Shown: positions 1 to 7,472 of the stretch, piece after piece
How the letters are laid out: every line of letters starts with the position of its first letter
How positions within the stretch are numbered: the first letter of the stretch is position 1
Assembly (NCBI GenBank): GCA_910577925.1
Contig: CAJTOI010000008.1
Coordinates: forward strand, 1-64,000
Reading direction: 5' to 3'
Length of the DNA: 64,000 nt
From: an uncultured Roseburia sp.
GTDB taxonomy: Bacteria; Bacillota; Clostridia; Lachnospirales; Lachnospiraceae
Translations under genes and position numbers: made by a program
The notes under the pieces: model-generated
Seen by the model: only the letters and a program-made list of their open reading frames with translations
What the model was told of the DNA's origin: nothing
Database searches by the model: none

Positions 1-72
1 ATCGGGGCACAAATCAGTAAAATCAAGCGTTATAGAATTAATCAGCAGACACTAAATAATCTGTTCGGCTAA
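1..72 (+). CDS. 3' end of an unidentified gene, cut by the window edge
   Basis: An open frame runs from base 1 to a TAA at 70-72 and encodes 23 residues ending in QTLNNLFG. The fragment is basic (several Lys and Arg) but too short to assign to a family. It lies at the edge of an AT-rich, decayed region, so it may be the end of a mobile-element or accessory gene. That is inference only. The following 186 bases up to the HNH gene hold no gene I can support. Confidence 0.35.
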   Translation: MGAQISKIKRYRINQQTLNNLFG

Positions 73-258
73 CTTTCGCTTTGTCCGAAAAATAGGAGTG
101 CTGCCGCTTCTCATATTATTCAGAAAAAGGGGGCGCAGCCCGTAAGCCGTATTCAAAAATGGAGGCACAAAATTTCCCTTGAATATTTGACACTTACGGC
201 TTAACCAAAGAAAACGGGACAATGCAGCAGTATACAAAAAGAGTGAGGTACGCTAAGT

Positions 259-957
259 ATGATGATAATAAGCATAACTGTTTTGGTGATATGTATTGTG
301 CTAATTTTGTCGTATACTATTTTAAAATGTCCATTTTCATATCCATATTTTATTCATAGATTTGATGTTTCCGGAAAGCGTAAGCCACATATTGAGGACT
401 TTTTAGATATGTTTTTAATTTCTGGTGGTTTTACAAAAATACAATCCCATCAAAAAGTAATTGAACAGTGGAAATCTGATTGTTATCAACGAATTGAGAA
501 AAGTATTTTAAAAAAATATCGACGTAAGCAATATGAACAAGTACTAAATGACAGAGCAGCTTTCAAGTTTTATTTTATTCGTTCTCAAACACGGTATAGA
601 CAAAAAAATTATGTTAAAACAGCTTACAAAGTAAAAGTTCAGGATGGTTGTTTTGTATATGATTTTAATTATATGAAAGACCGTTATGATCAGTTGGCGG
701 ATATAGGATTTGAATGTACATTAAGAAAGTATCATAGTAAAAATCAACGAAAGCTGGCAACCCGTGAATTACGGCAAAAAATTATGAAAAGAGATAATTA
801 TACATGTCAGTTATGTGGAAAGTATATGCCTGATGAAGTTGGTTTGCAGGTTGATCATATAATTCCTGTCGCAAAAGGCGGAAAGACTGTACAATCAAAC
901 CTCAGAGTACTTTGTTCAAAATGCAATGGTTCAAAATCTGATAAAGTACCCATTTAA
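259..957 (+). CDS. HNH endonuclease with an N-terminal membrane segment
   Basis: The protein has 232 residues. Residues about 3-25 form one hydrophobic helix, so it may be membrane-anchored. Residues 60-150 are rich in Lys, Arg and Tyr. The last 60 residues are a classical HNH nuclease with two zinc-binding Cys pairs: CQLC, then LQVDHIIPVAKGG carrying the catalytic His, then CSKC. HNH proteins of this type cut DNA; the substrate and biological role here cannot be read from sequence. Base composition is much more AT-rich than in the core genes, consistent with horizontal gain. The next gene downstream is broken, so this gene sits in a decaying island but is itself intact. Confidence 0.8.
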   Translation: MMIISITVLVICIVLILSYTILKCPFSYPYFIHRFDVSGKRKPHIEDFLDMFLISGGFTKIQSHQKVIEQWKSDCYQRIEKSILKKYRRKQYEQVLNDRAAFKFYFIRSQTRYRQKNYVKTAYKVKVQDGCFVYDFNYMKDRYDQLADIGFECTLRKYHSKNQRKLATRELRQKIMKRDNYTCQLCGKYMPDEVGLQVDHIIPVAKGGKTVQSNLRVLCSKCNGSKSDKVPI

Positions 958-969
958 TACTAGGATAAT

Positions 970-1289
970 ATTTGGATAGAGCCACCTTTTCATTGCGATT
1001 ATGGGTGGAATATTGAAGTAGGCAATAATTTTTTTGCAAATTATAACCTTACTATCCTTGATGTAGGGAAAGTCATAATCGGGGAGAATACACAAATCAC
1101 ACCCAATGTATCTATTTATACGGCAGGGCACCCAATACACCCGGAAAGCCGCAACTCTGGCTATGAATACGGGATACCTATAACGATATTGGCGATAACG
1201 TATGGATCGGCGGTCATGCGGTCATGCTTCCCGGAGTGATGATTGGAAACAATGTCGTAATCGGGGCAAATGGAGGAATCAAAACATGA
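970..1289 (+). pseudogene. Broken maltose/galactoside O-acetyltransferase (hexapeptide family)
   Basis: Translation from about 976 gives the family signature IEPPFHCDYGWNI and then the left-handed beta-helix hexapeptides, including the SIYTAGHP active-site region with its catalytic His. The N-terminal third is missing. Near 1187 two extra bases shift the frame: the reading PITI continues as GDNVWIGGHAVMLPGV in another frame, ending at the TGA at 1287-1289. Both defects are seen directly. The intact family uses acetyl-CoA to acetylate sugars. The terminal TGA overlaps the ATG of the VOC gene, so the two were once translationally coupled. Confidence 0.75.
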
Positions 1290-1669
1290 AAATTGAACAT
1301 ATTGCAATGTATGTAAATGATTTAGAACAGACAAAGAATTTTTTTACATATTATTTTCATGCAGAGGCAGGGGAAAAGTATCATAACCAAACAACAGGTT
1401 TTCAGTCTTATTTCCTTTCTTTTCAAGGAGAATGCAGGTTGGAGATTATGAGTAAACCCGAAATGGAAGATATTGGAAAGCCGCTTGCCCGTACAGGGTA
1501 TGCACATATTGCTCTTTCCGTAGGCACAAAGGAAGTAGTCGATTCATTGACAGAACAATTAAGGAAAGACGGTTATCACATAATCAGCAATCCACGCACG
1601 ACAGGGGACGGATATTACGAGAGCTGCATAATTGATTTGGAAGATAATCAGATTGAAATAACAATATAG
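1286..1669 (+). CDS. VOC (glyoxalase/bleomycin-resistance) family protein
   Basis: The protein has 127 residues and starts MKIEHIAMYVNDLEQ, the standard first strand of a vicinal-oxygen-chelate fold. It has the family's paired beta-alpha-beta-beta-beta halves: the first metal-site His is in IEHIAM, a second His in YAHIALSVG, and a C-terminal Glu in DNQIEI. It is a single module that would dimerise. Members include glyoxalase I, fosfomycin- and bleomycin-resistance proteins and dioxygenases; the substrate cannot be told here. I chose the ATG at 1286 because homology begins there and it overlaps the stop of the upstream acetyltransferase remnant. The longer upstream frame is just that remnant read in another phase. 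Confidence 0.8.
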   Translation: MKIEHIAMYVNDLEQTKNFFTYYFHAEAGEKYHNQTTGFQSYFLSFQGECRLEIMSKPEMEDIGKPLARTGYAHIALSVGTKEVVDSLTEQLRKDGYHIISNPRTTGDGYYESCIIDLEDNQIEITI

Positions 1670-1702
1670 CGGAGGAAAAATTATAACAATTTTTCTTTAT
1701 GT

Positions 1703-1988
1703 AAGTGTGGAAAAGTTAGCTATGCAGATAATAAGACGGATGAACCCAGCGGCGTGATGTTTGGATTTCTTGCCACAACTGATGTTTGGCCTGATTCATA
1801 TAATATTTACAAAATACCCGCTGCAAAATTTTTGCGGATAAGAATGTGTGACGAAACTGCAAGAGTACCCGGACGCGAACTGTGGGAGGTCGGCATTCCG
1901 CCATATCATTGGATTTGGGGAGCAAATAGCCCCTGAACTCGGCTATACAGATGTTTCCGTTTTCTTACCCGACGAACCGCATTTTTAA
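1703..1988 (+). pseudogene. Remnant of an effector-binding (GyrI-like) domain protein
   Basis: One frame gives DEPSGVMFGFLATTDVW, then a strand-helix pattern ending VGIPPYHWI. The reading then continues one frame over as GEQIAPELGYTDVSVFLPDE and stops at 1986-1988. This resembles the C-terminal small-molecule-binding domain found in AraC- or MerR-type regulators and in free-standing GyrI-like proteins. There is no start codon with a ribosome-binding site and the frame is broken, so I treat it as a pseudogene. The family call is by recollection of pattern. Bases 1989-2230 hold nothing I can support. Confidence 0.45.
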
Positions 1989-2230
1989 CTTTTCCAAACA
2001 TAGAAAACAAGGCAAACAAATGTAATAATCGAATATATAACGGCTGTAAAAATTTCTGTCTTGCCTTTTAGCAATACCAATTTTTTCCGTTTCGGGTAAT
2101 CGCGGCATTCGCAGAATTGATTTTCGTTTTACACCACGCAACCACATCATCTGTTTCTTCATTCATTTTATAATTATCCACATGGAGCATCGCATTGTTT
2201 CCATTTTTTCAAAATAGGTACGGTCAGGCA

Positions 2231-2944
2231 TCATTTGACCTTTTCCCAGTTCTCCCTGCTTTTATCCACAACGCCGCAGACCGTAAGTTTCCCGTCCGCC
2301 GCCGTAAACCGGATGTCATACCCCGCAAATTCCATGCCGTACACATAATCCGGCCGCTTATTGTAAGCCGCGCGCGGGTCCTGCGCGAGCACCCCGAGCG
2401 CCGCCTTTCTCTTCTCTTCGGGCAGGCGGCAGAGCAGCTCCTCCGGAAAAATCACCTCCACCGCATCGCCGCTGTGCGCCTGTCCGAAACCGCCCCGCGC
2501 TTCGGGATGCGCGTCCGCATAGGGCAGGTACGGCTTGATGTCATAGATCGGCGTCCCGTCAAGCAAATCCACACCGGAAACATAAAGCGCCGGCCCCTCC
2601 TCCCCGTCCGTCCGGACCTCGTCAAGCTTTACGCACGAAAGACCGATGGAATTGGGCCGAAACGGAGCGCGCGTGGCAAACACTCCCCGCTTTTTTCTCC
2701 CGCCGAGCCGCGGCGGGAATACCGTCGGCACAAAACGCTCCTGTCTGGCCTCCGAAAAGTCCCACAGAATCCACAGATGTGAAAATTCCTCAATTCCCCG
2801 CAGCGCTTCCGCCTGCCGGTACTCCGGGGTAAAGACAATCTTTCCGCACAGCTCCGCCACAAGTCCGCTCTGGCGCGGAATCCCGAACTTTGCAGGAAAA
2901 TCTGTCCGCATGACCGCAACCGGTTTTATCACACGTCCCTCCAT
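2231..2944 (-). CDS. trmO: tRNA (N6-threonylcarbamoyladenosine37-N6)-methyltransferase TrmO
   Basis: The protein has 237 residues. TrmO uses S-adenosylmethionine to methylate the threonylcarbamoyl-adenosine at position 37 of ANN-decoding tRNAs. Family hallmarks are clear: an N-terminal strand-rich domain with the segment RGIEEFSHLWILWDFSE, followed by GVFATRAPFRPNSIGLSCVKL, the most conserved stretch of the family, and DLLDGTPIYDIKPYLPYAD. The C-terminal 80 residues match the extra domain of full-length TrmO. It is the downstream partner of the MFS gene on the same strand, 23 bases apart. Regulation is not evident. Confidence 0.92.
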   Translation of the reverse strand: MEGRVIKPVAVMRTDFPAKFGIPRQSGLVAELCGKIVFTPEYRQAEALRGIEEFSHLWILWDFSEARQERFVPTVFPPRLGGRKKRGVFATRAPFRPNSIGLSCVKLDEVRTDGEEGPALYVSGVDLLDGTPIYDIKPYLPYADAHPEARGGFGQAHSGDAVEVIFPEELLCRLPEEKRKAALGVLAQDPRAAYNKRPDYVYGMEFAGYDIRFTAADGKLTVCGVVDKSRENWEKVK

Positions 2945-2967
2945 ACATCCTCCTTCCGAGACTGTTT

Positions 2968-4230
2968 CTACGCCTCTCTGTTATAAATCTCCTTCACATC
3001 CCGTTTCCCGCGGTACATCACAAGCCAAACGGCCGCAAAATTAAACGACATAAACAAAAGGATTACCAGGCGCTTATCCATAACCTCCGCGAGCACGCCG
3101 GAGAAAAATTCCCCGAGCAGCATTCCGAATGTCATCGACATGCCGAAAATACCGTTGAATCTCCCTTTCCGCCCGTCCGGCACATAGCTCTGTGTCGCGG
3201 AGATACGGATATTGTAGGATGTCACGCCGAGGATTCCGCAGAAAAACCGCAGCGCCATCATAACGGGCACCGGCATAAAGAGATAAACCCCGTCGAAAAT
3301 ACTGATAGACGCATACACAAACAGCGCGATCAGGAATTTTTTCTCTGTCGGGAATTTAAACTTATAGTGCACGGCTCCGCCGATTAAGCGCCCCAGCAGC
3401 GTACATCCCATCACCAGCAGATATATGTACTCTCCGTTTGCGTATGTCTCCCGGAACCACGGAAGACCGATCACACTGCTCGCCCCGTCCGCAAACATCG
3501 TAATCATAAAATAAACCGTGATAATCGCAAGTCCCCGCTCTGCTTTCAAATAGCGGATCCCTTCCTCAAACGTCTGCCGGTACTGGCGGAATCCGAAGGC
3601 TTCCTCTTCCTTTTTTATGTAAGTCTCCTCAACCTTTATCTGCGTCTCAAAAACGGCTGCGATCAGAAAGCTGACCATGTCAATCAGAAACAGCGGCCCG
3701 ATTCCGACGAGATTATAGAGAAACACCGACACCGGAACCATCAGCATCGTCATGGAATCTAACGTACTCGAAATCGAGTAGGCTTTTGTATAATTCCCCT
3801 CCGTGATCAGCATCGGATAAAAACTGTCATAGGCCACCATATACACGCTGTTGATCGCTCCGAGCAACATGCAGCCGGCCACCAGCAGGCCGTAATTGAG
3901 ATTGTCTGTCAGAATGACGGCCGCAAACACCGCATAGAGCAGCGCCGAGCAGAAATCCAGCGTATAGATCGTCTTTCTCCGCGAAAACTTATCGATAAAC
4001 GGCCCCGCCAGCGTGGGCATCACAATCTGCGGCAGCGTATAGAGCACCATATAAAGCGCATAGTAAAACGTGGACTGCGTGTAGTCGAGCACGAGCAGTC
4101 CTGTCGCAAAGCCGGAGATGGCGCTCCCAAGCCTTGAGACGACGGTTCCTGCCGTAATAATCGTGAAGTTCTTGGTCCAGAGACGATTTGTCTCTTCCGT
4201 TCGCTGCTGCTTCACACCTGTATCTGCCAT
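2968..4230 (-). CDS. MFS transporter
   Basis: The protein has 420 residues and about 12 hydrophobic segments. The cytoplasmic loop between helices 2 and 3 carries DKFSRRKTIY, a version of the MFS motif A. The first helix region TIITAGTVVSRLGSAISG and the overall pattern resemble the macrolide/multidrug efflux-like MFS group often annotated in Clostridia. The substrate is unknown. The start overlaps the 3' end of the upstream 107-codon gene by 19 bases, suggesting translational coupling. trmO follows it. Confidence 0.85.
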   Translation of the reverse strand: MADTGVKQQRTEETNRLWTKNFTIITAGTVVSRLGSAISGFATGLLVLDYTQSTFYYALYMVLYTLPQIVMPTLAGPFIDKFSRRKTIYTLDFCSALLYAVFAAVILTDNLNYGLLVAGCMLLGAINSVYMVAYDSFYPMLITEGNYTKAYSISSTLDSMTMLMVPVSVFLYNLVGIGPLFLIDMVSFLIAAVFETQIKVEETYIKKEEEAFGFRQYRQTFEEGIRYLKAERGLAIITVYFMITMFADGASSVIGLPWFRETYANGEYIYLLVMGCTLLGRLIGGAVHYKFKFPTEKKFLIALFVYASISIFDGVYLFMPVPVMMALRFFCGILGVTSYNIRISATQSYVPDGRKGRFNGIFGMSMTFGMLLGEFFSGVLAEVMDKRLVILLFMSFNFAAVWLVMYRGKRDVKEIYNREA

Positions 4231-4535
4231 AAATTTTTCTCCTCTTTTCCCATTCGATATAGCTCCGCGGTCTGCCCGTCGCAGGTTTCGTCCGGTATAT
4301 AGTCTTTTAACATCCCTACAAGCCAGGCCTCTTTTTCGTCCTTCGCCGCAGCCGTCTTAAGCGCGCCCGCAAGCAGCTCCTGCAGCGCCGCCGGCGTTAT
4401 CCCCTCCGGGATATCCACGCCGCACAGCTTACTGCAGAGCCCTGCCGCGTAATAATATTCATAATTTCCGGTCAGGACGGATTTCTGCATATTGCATTTG
4501 ATGATGACACTCTGACGTGCAATTGACGGTACCAT
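4212..4535 (-). CDS. Conserved hypothetical protein, 107 aa
   Basis: I do not recognise the family. The protein is soluble and mostly helical, has two Cys in LCSKLCGVDIPEGI, and has no obvious signal or membrane segment. A strong ribosome-binding site (AGGAGG, eight bases before the ATG) supports the start at 4535. It is the first gene of a leftward operon and overlaps the MFS start by 19 bases. A terminator immediately upstream separates it from spoVAB, so it has its own promoter in a short gap. Function cannot be inferred. Confidence 0.6.
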   Translation of the reverse strand: MVPSIARQSVIIKCNMQKSVLTGNYEYYYAAGLCSKLCGVDIPEGITPAALQELLAGALKTAAAKDEKEAWLVGMLKDYIPDETCDGQTAELYRMGKEEKNLWQIQV

Positions 4536-4549
4536 AATGGATTTCCTCC

Positions 4550-4580
4550 TAGAAATAAGGAACCGGCGTCTGCCGGTTCC
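4550..4580 (-). terminator. Intrinsic terminator after spoVAB
   Basis: A 9-bp stem (GGAACCGGC / GCCGGTTCC, 4559-4567 and 4572-4580) is followed on the minus strand by a T-rich stretch, TTATTTCT. It lies between spoVAB and the next leftward gene and would end the sporulation transcript. Confidence 0.65.
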
Positions 4581-4643
4581 CGTTATCGAACTCTTCCTTT
4601 ATTCTACCCTACCGCACGAAATCTGTCAAATCTCCGCCGGTTC

Positions 4644-5075
4644 CTACTGAAACCCTCCGAGAAAATAATACAGCGAACCGGTCATTTTTCCGAGTGCCAT
4701 TGCAAGCATGATCCATTCCAGCCCTGTCTTTAACTTTGTCCGCCGGAACATAATCGGAAACGTGTTCAGAATTTCCGCCAGAGCCACCGCCATGCAGCCG
4801 ACAAAAATTCCGGCAGATATCCCGTAAAAATACAAGACCGGCACTCCGAGCGGAAGTGAAATCTGCGGGAACACGGAGAGCAGGTTTCCGCAGATTCCTC
4901 CCAGAATCACCGCATTCTCGAAATGCAGCGCATCCGCGGCGCGGTTGCACTTTCCGACCAGACGCGGGATAATGCCGATGACAAGCAGAAATGCGAAGGT
5001 CCCCGCCGAGACGCCGACTCCGGCGGCAAGCCCGCAGAAGCCTAAAAACAGATGTCTAATCCACATCAATGCCAT
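4644..5075 (-). CDS. spoVAB: Stage V sporulation protein AB
   Basis: SpoVAB is a small integral membrane protein of the SpoVA group, which moves calcium dipicolinate into the forespore and takes part in its release at germination. This 143-residue protein has about four to five hydrophobic segments, including FLGFCGLAAGVGVSAGTFAF near the N-terminus, and matches the family in length and pattern. I chose the ATG at 5075 because GGAG and AAAGGGG lie just before it. It overlaps spoVAA by 20 bases, as usual for this pair. The other spoVA genes (AC-AF) are not adjacent. Confidence 0.85.
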   Translation of the reverse strand: MALMWIRHLFLGFCGLAAGVGVSAGTFAFLLVIGIIPRLVGKCNRAADALHFENAVILGGICGNLLSVFPQISLPLGVPVLYFYGISAGIFVGCMAVALAEILNTFPIMFRRTKLKTGLEWIMLAMALGKMTGSLYYFLGGFQ

Positions 5076-5709
5076 GCCCCTTTCTCTCCGCATTTTCGAT
5101 AAATGTCATATCGATATCCTGCTCGTATTTGCGCATCTGAACCTGAATCGGCGTCGGGTCCGGCGTGATCTTTTTCTTGCCCACATGATTGAAAAAGACA
5201 ATGATGCCGCCGGCGAGTCCGATGCTGTAGCAGATTTCGAGCTCCGTCACTCCGTCGGAAGGTATCCCCGTCATCTGCTCGTAGAATTTTGAAAAAACAT
5301 CCCCGACCGACACATCATTGTTAAATGCCATAATCGTAAAGGCGGCTCCAAAGAAAATGATAATCCAGATCAGAATCGTCTTTGCCGCCTCCACCCACTT
5401 CGGCTTATTGGGATTCGGCACATATTCTACAATAAAGTCCGACTCCCCCTCATTGGAGATATCCAGATTCGGATATTCCTCATGAATCTGCTCTATAATT
5501 TTTAAAACCGAAAATACCCTTCTCTCATCCTTCTGCCGCTTTACATCGATCGCGTCCGTAAAGGTGTAAATTTTTTTCTGCTTAAGCTGACGCAGAATGG
5601 CCGCATCCGCACACTCCATCTTCGCGATGTCCGACAGCTTTACATGCTTGTCCGTCACCACGATATTCTGGTCGATTTTTAAATACAGCGTCTCGTTTTT
5701 TGCGCTCAT
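5056..5709 (-). CDS. spoVAA: Stage V sporulation protein AA
   Basis: The protein has 217 residues. The N-terminal 95 are soluble (TLYLKIDQNIVVTDKHVKL opens the known SpoVAA N-domain), followed by two membrane helices around residues 105-125 and 150-170 and a short polar tail. SpoVAA is part of the dipicolinate-channel machinery in the inner forespore membrane. The start at 5709 is set by an ATGA overlap with the small upstream gene, so translation is coupled. Expression late in the forespore would be expected for the family; the upstream region has CATNNTA boxes but no clear matching -35. Confidence 0.88.
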   Translation of the reverse strand: MSAKNETLYLKIDQNIVVTDKHVKLSDIAKMECADAAILRQLKQKKIYTFTDAIDVKRQKDERRVFSVLKIIEQIHEEYPNLDISNEGESDFIVEYVPNPNKPKWVEAAKTILIWIIIFFGAAFTIMAFNNDVSVGDVFSKFYEQMTGIPSDGVTELEICYSIGLAGGIIVFFNHVGKKKITPDPTPIQVQMRKYEQDIDMTFIENAERKGHGIDVD

Positions 5710-5894
5710 GCAGCCACATCCTTTACGCACTCACGGTTTTCGTCTGCGTTCTCTCCGTCAATTTCATTTTTTACCAGTGTTCCCTCCGCCGGTATCTTCT
5801 GTTCTCTTCCGTATCTGATAAACATCAGTGCGCCGCAGAGCAGCACCACCGCAAAAATCCCGATTAATGCAGCACGATATCTCCGTTCATTCAT
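5706..5894 (-). CDS. Small single-pass membrane protein heading the spoVA cluster
   Basis: The protein has 62 residues: a short basic N-terminus (MNERRYR), one transmembrane helix (about residues 9-26) and an acidic tail. I do not recognise a named family. I start it at 5894, where GGAG lies six bases before the ATG; an ATG 12 bases upstream has no spacing for a ribosome-binding site. Its stop overlaps the spoVAA ATG by four bases, so it is the first gene of the same operon and probably forespore-expressed. A sporulation role is inference from position. Confidence 0.6.
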   Translation of the reverse strand: MNERRYRAALIGIFAVVLLCGALMFIRYGREQKIPAEGTLVKNEIDGENADENRECVKDVAA

Positions 5895-6028
5895 AAATTT
5901 CTCCATCCTTTCCCTGATTTATGATGTATTATTGTGCCGGAATCGATAAATATTATGTATCAAATTGCATTTTAAAAGAAAAAATGGTATTTTGGGAATA
6001 GACGAAAAATCAGAAAGGCGCAATCCCT

Positions 6029-6805
6029 ATGGCAGAAACAAAAGATGTATTGATGCTGGCCGTCGGAATCGGCGAAGCGATGCTTGGAAACGGCGCGGAA
6101 ATCTTTCGCGTCGAGGACACCGTGCTCCGCATTATCAATGCCTACCATATAGAAAGCTATGATATCTATGTGCTGACAAACTGTATTTTTGCCACCGCAA
6201 ATGAGACCCGGCCGGACGCCGTCAGTATCGTCCGTCATGTTCCGTTAGGCACGACGCACCTCGGGCGCATCGCGGCTTTAAATCAGCTTACCAGAGATAT
6301 CTGTACGGAGGACTATCCGGTGGCCGCGGCCATGGAACGACTTGAGGAATGCAAATGCATTCCCTTTGCAAAGCGCGGCTCACAGGTTTTTTTCTGCGGT
6401 CTCGGCTGCGGTTGCTATGCGTTTTTGTTCGGCGGTTCCGGTTTTGATGCCGTCTCCGGCTTTTTTATCGGCCTGTTGCTGCAGCTGTTCTGCGACTGCC
6501 TAAAGCACTCGAAAGCTTCAAAATTTGTCGTTAATATTTTCGGCAGTGCGCTCGTGACTTTCGCGGCCGTCCTTCTGCCCTGGCTCGGCGCGCCGGTTCT
6601 CTACGACAAAATCATTATCGGCTGCATTATGCCGCTGGTTCCCGGGATTGCGCTGACAACCTCAATCCGGGACTTTTTTAACGGCGATTATCTCTGCGGC
6701 ACCATACGCATGATTGACGCGCTTCTGACCTCTTTCTGCATTGCGGTCGGTGTCGGCAGCGTCATCACCGTCTGCCGTATACTGTCAGGAGGTGCTCTGC
6801 TATAA
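6029..6805 (+). CDS. Threonine/serine exporter family, ThrE N-terminal-type subunit
   Basis: The protein has 258 residues. Residues 1-115 form the soluble ThrE domain (opening with LMLAVGIGEAMLGNGAEIFRV), and residues 120-255 carry about five membrane helices, one with the conserved segment IIGCIMPLVPGIALT. In Corynebacterium, ThrE exports threonine and serine; in Firmicutes the protein is usually split in two, as here. The next gene supplies the second half and overlaps its stop by one base (TAATG), so the two are translated together. The gene diverges from the spoVA cluster. Confidence 0.88.
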   Translation: MAETKDVLMLAVGIGEAMLGNGAEIFRVEDTVLRIINAYHIESYDIYVLTNCIFATANETRPDAVSIVRHVPLGTTHLGRIAALNQLTRDICTEDYPVAAAMERLEECKCIPFAKRGSQVFFCGLGCGCYAFLFGGSGFDAVSGFFIGLLLQLFCDCLKHSKASKFVVNIFGSALVTFAAVLLPWLGAPVLYDKIIIGCIMPLVPGIALTTSIRDFFNGDYLCGTIRMIDALLTSFCIAVGVGSVITVCRILSGGALL

Positions 6806-7248
6806 TGTTTTTACAATTTCTTGTCTGTGTATTTGCGTCGATTTCCTTTGCGGTGCTCTTTGCGGCGCCGAAATCCGAATTGGTTTACTGCGGCCTCGCC
6901 GGCGCCGGCGCCTGGGTCGTCTATCTCGGTCTCCTTTCGCTCGGCTGTACCTCCGCCGTCTCCGATATGGCGGCCTGTTTCTCCCTGACCGTCATCGCAA
7001 GACTGCTCGCGGCCGTCCGCAGAAATCCCGCGACCGTGTACCTAATTTCCGGCATTTTCCCGCTTGTTCCGGGCGCCGGGATCTACTACACCTCCTACAG
7101 TCTGATTATGAACAACATGGCGGATTTTTCCGCAAACGGCATCTCTACCTTAAAGACCGCCGGCGCTCTCGTGCTCGGCATTATTTTCGGCTCCGCGATT
7201 CCGCAGAGCTGGTTTAACGCGCTGGGAAGCCTGCGGAAACAAACGTAA
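6805..7248 (+). CDS. Threonine/serine exporter family, ThrE2-type (DUF3815) subunit
   Basis: The protein has 147 residues and about four hydrophobic helices. It contains YLISGIFPLVPGAGIYYTSY, the equivalent of the LVPG motif in the larger subunit, as expected for the small half of a split ThrE exporter. It starts at the ATG in the TAATG overlap with the upstream gene. It probably forms a membrane complex with the 258-residue subunit to export small hydroxy or related amino acids; the real substrate is not shown by sequence. Confidence 0.87.
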   Translation: MFLQFLVCVFASISFAVLFAAPKSELVYCGLAGAGAWVVYLGLLSLGCTSAVSDMAACFSLTVIARLLAAVRRNPATVYLISGIFPLVPGAGIYYTSYSLIMNNMADFSANGISTLKTAGALVLGIIFGSAIPQSWFNALGSLRKQT

Positions 7249-7284
7249 ATCATCTGTCATGCCGCCGTTTTGTGCATCTGTAAA

Positions 7285-7339
7285 GTGATAAGTTCTTGAA
7301 AAGACTCTGTGTTCATGTTAGCATAAACTTACAGGCAGG
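7285..7339 (+). promoter_or_regulatory. Rightward sigma-A promoter, left copy of an inverted repeat around the PD-(D/E)XK gene
   Basis: TTGAAA (7296-7301), a 17-base spacer and TAGCAT (7319-7324) form a good vegetative promoter pointing right. The stretch is an imperfect inverted copy of 8396-8448, which drives the nuclease gene from the other side. Identical blocks include TTCTTGAAAAG and TAGCATAAAC, followed by TACAGG. It faces the 3' end of the nuclease gene and no protein gene follows it. Confidence 0.55.
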
Positions 7340-7430
7340 TTCTTCTGTGTGAATAAAAATTATCGTGTGAATAAAGGTATGATTTTACCTGACGGCGCTG
7401 CAGAGGCAGCGCCTTTATAATTTTGAATTT
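7331..7430 (+). ncRNA. Candidate small RNA of about 90-100 nt (or decayed leader)
   Basis: A promoter ends at 7324 and a terminator hairpin lies at 7394-7413 with a T-rich run after it. No open frame with a ribosome-binding site lies between. This is the layout of a short non-coding transcript. The alternative is that it is the leftover 5' end of a second, deleted copy of the neighbouring nuclease gene, because its first 30 bases resemble that gene's leader. It would run convergently toward the nuclease mRNA. Confidence 0.35.
7394..7430 (+). terminator. Intrinsic terminator
   Basis: An 8-bp perfect stem (GGCGCTGC / GCAGCGCC, 7394-7401 and 7406-7413) is followed on the plus strand by TTTATAATTTTGAATTTT. 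On the minus strand no T-run follows, so it mainly stops rightward transcription. Confidence 0.65.
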
Positions 7431-7472
7431 TAGAAAATAGATTGTTTGATATTTGAAGATTATTTTATGCAG

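Noticed and set aside
52..237. Minus-strand 61-codon frame near the left edge
   Set aside because: No ribosome-binding site and no family pattern; it overlaps an intergenic region with a small inverted repeat.
4644..5894. Incomplete spoVA operon as a sign of sporulation loss
   Set aside because: In Clostridia the remaining spoVA genes are often elsewhere on the chromosome, and these two look intact.
5907..6000. Sigma-G promoter for the spoVA cluster
   Set aside because: CATNNTA-type -10 boxes are present (5920-5926 and 5951-5957 on the minus strand), but no matching -35 is at the right distance, so I did not list it.
7394..7430. Hairpin as the terminator of the nuclease gene
   Set aside because: The T-rich run is on the plus strand only; on the minus strand, the nuclease direction, no T-run follows.
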